From the NCBI GenBank assembly GCA_050258815.1, contig JBLMZM010000182.1:1-64000 (forward strand): a stretch of 64,000 bases of DNA, in the 5' to 3' direction. Under the pieces are notes generated by a model that did not search any database, had not been told where the DNA came from, and worked only from the letters and a program-made list of their open reading frames with translations. The translations under genes were made by a program, and so were the position numbers. Source of the DNA: JAAXKN01 sp050258815 (lineage in GTDB: Bacteria > Bacteroidota > Ignavibacteria > Ignavibacteriales > SURF-24). Positions within the stretch are counted from its first letter, which is position 1, and every line of letters starts with the position of its first letter. Positions 57,397 through 64,000 of the stretch are shown piece after piece.

Positions 57397-58689
57397 CTAA
57401 CCCAATACCGTCTTCAGCGCTTCGTAGTGTGCCTTAATAGTCTTATCGAGATCTTCTTTTGTGTGCGCAGTTGAAACAAACATGGCTTCGAACTGTGCCG
57501 GGGCAAGATAAATCCCGCGTTTCAGCATTTCATGGAAATACCTGCCGTATAGTGCAGTATCGGATTGAACCGCCGAGTTAAAATCCACCACCTTGTTTTC
57601 GGTAAAGAACATGCACATCATTGAGCCAACGCGGTTCCAGGCGTAGTTTTTACCCAGCTGCTTCAGGTTATTGGACATTCCTGCTTCCAGGTATTGTGAT
57701 TTTTCCTCAAGTATAGTGTAGACCTCGGGGTGTTCATTTATGTATGAAAGGGTAGCATAGCCGGCCGACATGGCTAACGGATTGCCACTCAGTGTCCCTG
57801 CCTGATACACGGGTCCGCTTGGCGCAATCATCTGCATGATCTCTTTTTTCCCGCCAAAAGCTCCGACCGGCAGTCCGGATCCAATTATTTTTCCGAATGT
57901 ACTCAGGTCGGGTTTAATCCCAAGGATTTCCTGAGCGCCGCCCTTAGCTACGCGGAATCCTGTCATTACCTCGTCAAATATAAGAACTATTCCTTCCTCT
58001 TCACAGATTGTCTTAAGTTCTTTAAGAAAAGTCTCATTGATCCTGACAACCCCCATATTACCCGCCACCGGTTCAACAATAATGGCCGCAATCTGATCTT
58101 TATTGCTGCTGACGAGTCGTTTAACCGAATCAATGTCGTTATAATCTGCCACCAGCGTATCGGCGGCATTTCCCTGTGTGACTCCAGGACTTGTGGGTAT
58201 ACCGAGTGTAAGTGCACCGGAACCGGCCTTTATCAAAAAATAATCTGCGTGACCGTGGTAGCAGCCTTCAAATTTTATAAATTTTTCCCTTTTTGTATAA
58301 CCCCTTGCAGCACGGATAGCGCTCATGGTGGCTTCTGTGCCGCTGTTGACCATCCTTACCATTTCAACTGAAGGCACCATTTGGGTGATCAGCTGTGCCA
58401 TTTTAACCTCGAGTTCAGTCGGCGCACCGAAGCTAGTCCCATTCTCTACAGCCTCAAGCAGGGCACTTTTGATAAAATCCGGATTGTGTCCGAACAGGTG
58501 CGGTCCCCAGCTTCCTATATACTCAACATATTCGTTGCCGTCGACGTCTTCAATTTTAGATCCATAACCCTTTTTAATAAACAACGGGCTTCCGCCAACG
58601 GACTTAAATGCCCTGACCGGGGAATTCACCCCGCCGGGAATATATTTTTTAGCTTCTTCAAAAAGCCTTTCGCTAGTTGCAATATTCAT
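57397..58689 (-). CDS. hemL: Glutamate-1-semialdehyde 2,1-aminomutase
   Basis: This 430-residue PLP enzyme converts glutamate-1-semialdehyde to 5-aminolevulinate, the first committed precursor of haem in the C5 pathway. Signatures are 'PGGVNSPVRAFKSVGG' at the start, 'NSGTEATMSAIRAARG', 'KFEGCYHGHAD', 'FDEVMTGFRV' and the PLP lysine K267 in 'STFGKIIGSGLPVG'. Length fits the family. It lies downstream of other haem genes on the same strand, though an MFS and an aldo/keto reductase gene intervene. Confidence 0.96.
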   Translation of the reverse strand: MNIATSERLFEEAKKYIPGGVNSPVRAFKSVGGSPLFIKKGYGSKIEDVDGNEYVEYIGSWGPHLFGHNPDFIKSALLEAVENGTSFGAPTELEVKMAQLITQMVPSVEMVRMVNSGTEATMSAIRAARGYTKREKFIKFEGCYHGHADYFLIKAGSGALTLGIPTSPGVTQGNAADTLVADYNDIDSVKRLVSSNKDQIAAIIVEPVAGNMGVVRINETFLKELKTICEEEGIVLIFDEVMTGFRVAKGGAQEILGIKPDLSTFGKIIGSGLPVGAFGGKKEIMQMIAPSGPVYQAGTLSGNPLAMSAGYATLSYINEHPEVYTILEEKSQYLEAGMSNNLKQLGKNYAWNRVGSMMCMFFTENKVVDFNSAVQSDTALYGRYFHEMLKRGIYLAPAQFEAMFVSTAHTKEDLDKTIKAHYEALKTVLG

Positions 58690-58806
58690 TTCTATTTTCC
58701 TGGAAAATTATTGGAAAAATTAAGTAATGCAGTAATTTTAATAAATTCTAAAGGGAAATATATCAAACTTTTTTGTTCGGAAAAAATCTCTCCGGGCCTA
58801 TCCAAT

Positions 58807-60144
58807 TTAATGCAGTGTCCTCAGCTTCGGTACCAGGAAAAATATGAGTGTCGCAAACAGCAGCAGTACGACAGCATTAATGATTATCGCCATTGGTTCT
58901 CCCAGATGTTCGGCAAATGCTCCTATAAGCAGCGCTCCCAGGGGCATAAAACCAAAAAAAGATATGCTGTAGATACCCATGACCCTGCCCCGGAATTCAT
59001 CTGAAACGAGAGTCTGCACTAAACCGTTAACCACATTTAAGATCAGCAGTGAGGCGGCTCCAATGCCTATAAGGACTATAAGTGACAATGGGAGCCAGCG
59101 CACAAATGAAAACACAATCAGGAGCACCGGGAATGAAAACATGCCGATTGTAACCAGTTTCCCCTTTATCTTAAAGCTGGCAACGGAGGCCAGGAACAGG
59201 GCGCTTATCAGTGCGCCGAATCCCCTTGCTGATTGCAGAAGCCCGTTCGTTGTAGCATCACCCCGAAGTATGCTTACCGCCCAGGCCGGTATCAATGTGG
59301 CAAAGGCGATGCCGAACAGACCCACTACTGTAACCGTACCCATCAGCGTGAGGATCATTTTCTGCTTTCGTATATAAATCATTCCTTCCTTCAGGTCTGC
59401 CAGGGCAGATTTCTTAGTCTCCTGGCGAACCTGGGTCTTCAATTGCATCATCATCAGAGCGGCAATTACTCCAAGGAATGAGATGCCATTAATTGTAAAG
59501 CACCATGCGGGACCGAATGCGGCATAAGTTAAGCCTGCAACAGCAGGACCCACGGCAGTAGCGGTGTTAAACATAGTGGAGTTAAGTGCTATTGCATTAA
59601 CGAGGTCCTCGCGGTCTATAAGCTCAAGTACAAATGACTGTCTTGCAGGAGCATCAAAAGCATTTGCAATGCCCAGTCCGAAGGCGAGCAGGACTATATG
59701 CCAGGCTTCAACTATGTGGGCAAAGGTGAGTCCCGCCAGAATGAGGGCAAGAATCATCATTACGGTTTGGGTAATAATAAGGACGGTTCTGCGTTCGATT
59801 CTGTCGGCTATTACGCCCCCGAAAAGCATAAATACCCATGCGGGCACGCCCGAAGCAAAGCCCACATAACCCAGGTAAACGGGTGAGTGTGTCAGCTGAA
59901 AAACCAGATATCCCTGTGCCGTGGTTTGCATCCAGGAACCGAAAAGGGAGGTCATCTGTCCCCAGAACCAAAGCCTGTAATTGCGGTGTCTGAGGGCAGC
60001 AAAAGTCTTTTGCCAGCTCACCTTGCCCTTCAGTTTTGAGGTAATCCCGGCTTTTTCTCTCCCTGTATTGCCGGATTCGGATTGGCCGATCTCTTCTAAA
60101 TTTTCCGGAGTTCTTTTCATCCCGTTTCTAAACTTAATGTTCAT
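58807..60144 (-). CDS. MFS exporter (EntS-like)
   Basis: This 445-residue major facilitator has about 11-12 membrane helices after a roughly 45-residue charged cytoplasmic N-terminus. 'LRHRNYRLWFWGQMTSLFGSW', 'GGVIADRIERRTVLI' (the loop 2-3 motif) and 'FDAPARQSFVLELI' match the EntS/MFS_3 group of drug or siderophore exporters. The substrate is unknown; location between haem genes raises the possibility of a porphyrin or siderophore, which is inference only. A second in-frame ATG is at codon 9. The leader carries competing hairpins and a terminator-like stem just upstream. Confidence 0.92.
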   Translation of the reverse strand: MNIKFRNGMKRTPENLEEIGQSESGNTGREKAGITSKLKGKVSWQKTFAALRHRNYRLWFWGQMTSLFGSWMQTTAQGYLVFQLTHSPVYLGYVGFASGVPAWVFMLFGGVIADRIERRTVLIITQTVMMILALILAGLTFAHIVEAWHIVLLAFGLGIANAFDAPARQSFVLELIDREDLVNAIALNSTMFNTATAVGPAVAGLTYAAFGPAWCFTINGISFLGVIAALMMMQLKTQVRQETKKSALADLKEGMIYIRKQKMILTLMGTVTVVGLFGIAFATLIPAWAVSILRGDATTNGLLQSARGFGALISALFLASVASFKIKGKLVTIGMFSFPVLLIVFSFVRWLPLSLIVLIGIGAASLLILNVVNGLVQTLVSDEFRGRVMGIYSISFFGFMPLGALLIGAFAEHLGEPMAIIINAVVLLLFATLIFFLVPKLRTLH

Positions 60145-60154
60145 TAAACAAAAA

Positions 60155-60232
60155 GGTACAGAAAGTTTAATTTCTGTACCGGTATAATCATCTCCGGCCT
60201 GCAGGAAGAAAAATAAAGCAGGCCGGTACAGA
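60155..60232 (-). promoter_or_regulatory. Leader with mutually exclusive hairpins upstream of the MFS gene
   Basis: On the minus strand three stems can form. H1 pairs CCGGCCTGC (60226-60218) with GCAGGCCGG (60202-60194). H2 pairs GGTACAGAAA (60180-60171) with TTTCTGTACC (60164-60155) and is followed by TTTTT, which makes it terminator-like and only 11 bases from the ATG at 60144. An alternative stem of 10 bp pairs TCTGTACCGG (60232-60223) with CCGGTACAGA (60182-60173) and would destroy H2. This may be an attenuator, or simply the terminator of the upstream aldo/keto reductase gene plus an operator. Confidence 0.55.
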
Positions 60233-60286
60233 GGTTATTAATAAATAATACCTCAATGGTCAATTTAACAAGCTACAAAATTGACC

Positions 60287-61273
60287 CTAGTATTTAATGC
60301 CTGAATCAGTAAACAGATTTTTTATAAAAGTGAATTCATCATCAGTCAGGGGCTTGTCTGCTGCTTCCAGGTTTGTAATTACCTGTCTCAGGTTTCTGAA
60401 GCCGGGAATTACGGCCGCAACCACCTTGTAATGAAGCAGGTATTGCAGTGCCGCCCTGGAGAGATCCTCTGTTTTGGAACCGAATTTTTCTTTCAGGGCC
60501 TCAACCTTGGGATCCAGCTTGCTGAGATTCTCAACCGAAAACCTCTGTGCGTTTGCCCTGTGGTCTCCGGCATCAAATTTAGGAGGATTATTTTTATTGT
60601 ATTTGCCGAGCAAAAGTCCCTGTGCAACGGGTCCGAATGCCACAAATGATATCTTGTTATCCTCCAGAAGTTTTCTTACCGGTGTGCCGTCTGCCAGGTA
60701 GTGGTCATCGAGGGCATTAGCAGAGCTTTGCAGCACTTCGGGTTTTACTATTGGCACCAGCTTTTCAAAGTCGCTGTTGGAATATGCTGATTGTCCGATT
60801 ACTCTTACCTTGCCTTCTTCCTTCAGGCGGTTCATAACATCAACGGCATCATTCAGATACACGTCGTTTTCACCGAAACTTCCGTGATGGAAGTAATAAA
60901 TATCTATAAAATCCCTTTTCAGGTTAACCAGCGACTGTTCGCACTGATGTCTTATGTGCTGTGGTTCGTAGGCGTGTTCAGCCGTACCGGGGAACCATCC
61001 AACCTTGGTTGCTATAACAACGTCTTTGCTTCTGTTTCCAAGAACTTTAGCCAGCATCCGCTCAGCCCGGCCATTGCCGTAGACATCCGCATTGTCAAAA
61101 TGATTAACCCCCTTTTCAAGTGCATAGTTAACCGCCTCTGTGACTTCCTTTTCATCAACGTCAGCCCAGCCATTTGGAACTCCGTTAACCCAGTTAAGTC
61201 CTCCAAGTGTCCAGCAGCCCAGGCTGATCTCAGAGACTTCAATATTGCTTTTACCTACTTTACGGTATTTCAT
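60287..61273 (-). CDS. Aldo/keto reductase
   Basis: This is a 328-residue TIM-barrel oxidoreductase. The tetrad is D60 and Y65 ('HFDNADVYG'), K90 ('ATKVG') and H129 ('YYFHHGSF'). 'AAVIPGFRNLRQVITNLEA' is the NADP-binding segment. It is a different paralogue from the one at 35574. It sits between hemB and the MFS gene, but a link to haem metabolism is not supported by the sequence. Confidence 0.93.
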   Translation of the reverse strand: MKYRKVGKSNIEVSEISLGCWTLGGLNWVNGVPNGWADVDEKEVTEAVNYALEKGVNHFDNADVYGNGRAERMLAKVLGNRSKDVVIATKVGWFPGTAEHAYEPQHIRHQCEQSLVNLKRDFIDIYYFHHGSFGENDVYLNDAVDVMNRLKEEGKVRVIGQSAYSNSDFEKLVPIVKPEVLQSSANALDDHYLADGTPVRKLLEDNKISFVAFGPVAQGLLLGKYNKNNPPKFDAGDHRANAQRFSVENLSKLDPKVEALKEKFGSKTEDLSRAALQYLLHYKVVAAVIPGFRNLRQVITNLEAADKPLTDDEFTFIKNLFTDSGIKY

Positions 61274-61330
61274 TATTCCTCCTTTTGATTCTATTATAAA
61301 GTATATTCCAATCTTAATTTATTCAAATAA

Positions 61331-61373
61331 AAAAATGGAAGATGATGAGTTTTAGAAAATATCATCTTCCATT
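61331..61373 (-). terminator. Terminator after hemB
   Basis: A perfect 13-bp stem (61334-61346 with 61361-61373, 14-base loop) is followed on the minus strand by a run of T. It ends the hemB transcript and separates it from the aldo/keto reductase gene. Confidence 0.85.
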
Positions 61374-61458
61374 AAGTTATAATGTAAGTACACAATGGAA
61401 TTCATTGTAAAAAACTATGACACACCTTAGATGGGAAAGTGTGTTTCCGGCAATCGCG

Positions 61459-62445
61459 TTATGATCTGGTCCTGTCTATGTATTTTGCTGCTTCTTTTGC
61501 AAAATAGGTAAGTATCATGTCTGCCCCTGCGCGTTTAATGCCGAGCAGGGATTCGATCATTACTCTTTCTTCGTCTATCCAGCCCATCTTTGAAGCTGCC
61601 TTAATCAGTGAGTATTCACCGCTTACCTGGTAGGCTGCCGTCGGCATGCCAAATCTTTCCTTGACCCTGTAGATAATATCCAGATAAGCTCCTGCCGGTT
61701 TCACCATTACCATATCGGCTCCTTCATCAATGTCGGATTCCACCTCTCTTAATGCTTCTTCGGCGTTTGCGACGTCCATCTGGTGTGAACGCCTGTCGCC
61801 AAATGCGGGTGTTGATTCGGCGGCATCCCTGAAGGGTCCGTAAAAACCTGAGGCATACTTTGCTGCATAGCTCATGATCGGTGTTTTCTGGAAGCCCTTG
61901 TAATCGAGCGCTTTTCTGATCGCAATTATTCTGCCGTCCATCATGTCTGAAGGTGCGATGATATCTGCTCCGGCCTCGGCGTGTGATACGGCTTCTTTGG
62001 CAAGCAGAGAAACAGTTTCATCGTTGAGGACTTCCTCACCGTTTAGAAGGCCGCAGTGGCCGTGTGAGGTATATTCACAAAGGCATACGTCAGTAATAAC
62101 AAGAAGATTTTTCACTTCTGCCTTAATGGCGCGCACGGCCTGCTGGACAATGCCGTTGCTGTCGTATGCTTCTGAACCCTGTTCATCCTTATGTGCAGGA
62201 ATACCGAACAGAAGAACTGCCGGAATGCCGAGTGCTGCAACCTCTTTGCATTCGTTTACCAGTACGTCCACTGACATCTGGTAAACGCCGGGCATTGACT
62301 TGATTTCATTTTTGATATTTTCCCCGTGGACCACGAAGAGGGGATAAATTAGGTCACTCTTGTTCAGGTGTGTTTCGCGTATCATCTCTCTTACGAGTGG
62401 ATTATAACGCAGGCGTCTTAATCTTTTTGCCGGATAGCTAGCCAT
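61459..62445 (-). CDS. hemB: Delta-aminolevulinic acid dehydratase (porphobilinogen synthase)
   Basis: This 328-residue enzyme joins two 5-aminolevulinate molecules into porphobilinogen. The two active-site lysines are K196 in 'MSYAAKYASGFYGP' and K249 in 'VMVKPAGAYLD'. A zinc-type cysteine trio is present in 'DVCLCEYTSHGHCG' (C121, C123, C131), which identifies the zinc-dependent subgroup. The start at 62445 is chosen because GGAG is six bases upstream; an ATG four codons earlier overlaps that site. hemY lies 78 bases upstream, transcribed in the same direction. Confidence 0.96.
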   Translation of the reverse strand: MASYPAKRLRRLRYNPLVREMIRETHLNKSDLIYPLFVVHGENIKNEIKSMPGVYQMSVDVLVNECKEVAALGIPAVLLFGIPAHKDEQGSEAYDSNGIVQQAVRAIKAEVKNLLVITDVCLCEYTSHGHCGLLNGEEVLNDETVSLLAKEAVSHAEAGADIIAPSDMMDGRIIAIRKALDYKGFQKTPIMSYAAKYASGFYGPFRDAAESTPAFGDRRSHQMDVANAEEALREVESDIDEGADMVMVKPAGAYLDIIYRVKERFGMPTAAYQVSGEYSLIKAASKMGWIDEERVMIESLLGIKRAGADMILTYFAKEAAKYIDRTRS

Positions 62446-62523
62446 GTATTTCTCCATTATAAAATTTGTTGATCTTCAGTTCAATAGATCCCGAACTCCC
62501 GGGACGTAATAAATATCAGGATA

Positions 62524-63897
62524 TCATAATAATTCAATCACACGTTTATAAACCCTTTCAGAACTTGCAATACAGTCTCCCACGGAAATTCCACCTCTGT
62601 AGTTTCCGCTGAGCAGGAGGCCTTTATTAGCCTGTTCAAATTCTTCAAAATACTTCTCATGTTCAATATAGCCAATATTATACTGTGGAATTGCCTTGGG
62701 CCACATCCTGTCGGTCCTGAAGTCGGGCATTCCCGTAATTTTCATTACTTCCTGAAACTCCTTGAGCACCTGGCGGATCAGGTCCTCTTTTTTCATTTCA
62801 TCAAACAGCTGGGGTGAACGGGCACCTCCAACAAAGAGCGTAAAAGATACAAAATCTTCAGGGGCACGGTTAGGGAATATAGTCGAGCTCCAGATGGCAC
62901 CCAGATAAGATTTTTTTTCCTTCTGTGGAATCAGGTATCCGAAACCATCCAGCGGGCGTCCGACTGATTCTTCTTTATAGCCCAGGTAGAGAACCATGAC
63001 GGGGGGATAGTATATGGATTTAAGGTGATTAAACAGTGTGCCGTCAATATTCTGGAACAGGTAACAGGCAGAATGTGCCGGCAGGGTTGAAATGACAACC
63101 TGAGCCTCGATGGATTCTTCTGTCCCGTTATTCTTAAATTTCACCTTGTACGAGTTAGCCAGTTTTTCAACACCTGTAACTTCGGTCCCGAGCATTATTT
63201 TACCTTCCAGCATGGCTGAGAGTGCCTTTGGAAATACCTGCATGCCGTTCTTGAAGGAAAACATTCTTGCGTTTTGCTTGGATGTATCGGCCCGTTTTTT
63301 CCTTTCCTTTGCTCCTTTGATCATTCCCATGATCAGTCCGCCATATAGTTCTTCGAGGCGGTAAAGTTTCGGGAAGGCAGACTTAACGCTAAGATCATCC
63401 GGGTTTCCCGCATAAACTCCGGCAACGAAGGGATTGATCGCATAGTCGAGGAATTCCTGTCCCAGCCTTCTGCGCACGAACTGGGATATGCTCTGGTAGT
63501 ACCCATCCTGTGTTCTGCCTACAAAAGGTTCGGCAAAAAGCCTAAGCTTGGCTTTGGTTGAAAATAATTTTGTGCCGAGGAATGAAACCGGGTTCATCGG
63601 AAGTGCGTGAAGCTGGTTATCTCTGAGGATGTACCTTTTATTGCCCTGCTGATTGGCATAGATCATCTGATCCTTAATGCCAATTTCCTCAACGAGCTGG
63701 CCAATGAGTGGATTGGTTTCAAGTCCGCTGTTGGGTCCGTAGTCGACCAGGAAATCGCTTTCCCTGGTGCTTACCATTGCACCGCCCACCTCCGGATTTT
63801 TTTCAATTATTGTAACGTCATATCCGTCCTTCTGCAGCCAATATGCTGTAGCCAGACCCGAGATACCGGCACCGAGAATAACAATTTTCTTATTCAT
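62524..63897 (-). CDS. hemY: Oxygen-dependent-type protoporphyrinogen oxidase
   Basis: This is a 457-residue FAD enzyme of the HemG/HemY family that oxidises protoporphyrinogen (or coproporphyrinogen) to the porphyrin. The N-terminal dinucleotide-binding motif is 'VILGAGISGLATAYWL', followed by 'GGAMVSTRESDFLVDYGPNS', and a late FAD-contact segment 'GNYRGGISVGDCIAS' closes the protein. Bacterial HemY proteins may work in either the classical or the coproporphyrin-dependent branch; the sequence does not decide which. The family uses oxygen, which contrasts with the anaerobic activase gene and suggests a facultative lifestyle. hemB follows 78 bases downstream. Confidence 0.94.
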   Translation of the reverse strand: MNKKIVILGAGISGLATAYWLQKDGYDVTIIEKNPEVGGAMVSTRESDFLVDYGPNSGLETNPLIGQLVEEIGIKDQMIYANQQGNKRYILRDNQLHALPMNPVSFLGTKLFSTKAKLRLFAEPFVGRTQDGYYQSISQFVRRRLGQEFLDYAINPFVAGVYAGNPDDLSVKSAFPKLYRLEELYGGLIMGMIKGAKERKKRADTSKQNARMFSFKNGMQVFPKALSAMLEGKIMLGTEVTGVEKLANSYKVKFKNNGTEESIEAQVVISTLPAHSACYLFQNIDGTLFNHLKSIYYPPVMVLYLGYKEESVGRPLDGFGYLIPQKEKKSYLGAIWSSTIFPNRAPEDFVSFTLFVGGARSPQLFDEMKKEDLIRQVLKEFQEVMKITGMPDFRTDRMWPKAIPQYNIGYIEHEKYFEEFEQANKGLLLSGNYRGGISVGDCIASSERVYKRVIELL

Positions 63898-64000
63898 GAC
63901 TTAAACTTTATGATTATTTGGAATTCGGAATTTCTTATTTATTATTGCCATTTAAGTGAGTAATTACAATTCCATGCAGTGCATCAATAAATAATGATGA

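Noticed and set aside
1..64000. Search by eye for CRISPR arrays, tRNA or rRNA genes, transposases, integrases and phage genes.
   Set aside because: No regular repeat array, cloverleaf or mobile-element protein was recognised anywhere in the window.

Overview
The window looks like chromosomal DNA from an anaerobic or facultative member of the Bacteroidota/Ignavibacteria group, possibly a Melioribacter or Ignavibacterium relative. The basis is several secreted proteins ending in type IX secretion (T9SS) type A sorting domains with the NYPNPFNP signature, PorV/PorQ-type outer-membrane proteins, TonB receptors with carboxypeptidase-regulatory N-termini, DUF2911 and DUF3857 proteins, and frequent Shine-Dalgarno sites. 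No organism name can be proved from the sequence. I see no rRNA, tRNA, CRISPR array, phage or insertion sequence.

Bases 1-24642 (all plus strand) form a large carbohydrate locus. First comes a surface module: a T9SS-sorted carbohydrate-binding protein (cut by the window edge), a TonB-dependent receptor, a 1091-residue T9SS-sorted surface protein, a PorV-like barrel and a SurA-like periplasmic chaperone. Next is a sugar ABC importer (lipoprotein binding protein and two permeases, no ATPase), then two GH130 enzymes, a secreted (alpha/alpha)-type protein, a 1050-residue T9SS multidomain protein, a cytoplasmic GH2 beta-mannosidase and a secreted 849-residue (alpha/alpha)6 enzyme. GH130 plus GH2 points to beta-mannosides or the mannose core of N-glycans. 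The likely flow is binding and trimming at the surface, ABC import, and phosphorolysis or hydrolysis inside.

Bases 24777-38332 hold mixed genes: a PEBP-family protein, a multi-PAS histidine kinase, a DUF2911 protein, a giant 2-hydroxyacyl-CoA dehydratase activase, a TrpB2-type tryptophan synthase beta chain, an aldo/keto reductase and two small lipoproteins. The most striking element is upstream of trpB2 on the minus strand. A 28-residue leader peptide with Trp-Arg-Trp-Trp-Trp is followed by two tandem terminators whose arms can re-pair into an antiterminator, which amounts to a complete classical Trp attenuator.

Bases 38439-55364 are rich in envelope and signalling genes: transglutaminase-like proteins (including a DUF3857 pair in which one copy has lost its catalytic residues), an Omp85/TamA-type barrel, a SlyD-like isomerase, a PAS histidine kinase overlapping a single-domain response regulator, a TorF-like porin, a chemoreceptor and a one-cysteine peroxiredoxin. 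A decayed SMP-30-like gene fragment lies at about 51399-51602.

Bases 55631-63897 carry a Trm112-like protein, a GlcD-type FAD oxidase and a minus-strand group of haem genes (hemL, hemB, hemY) interleaved with an MFS exporter and a second aldo/keto reductase. The MFS gene has an unusual leader with mutually exclusive hairpins.
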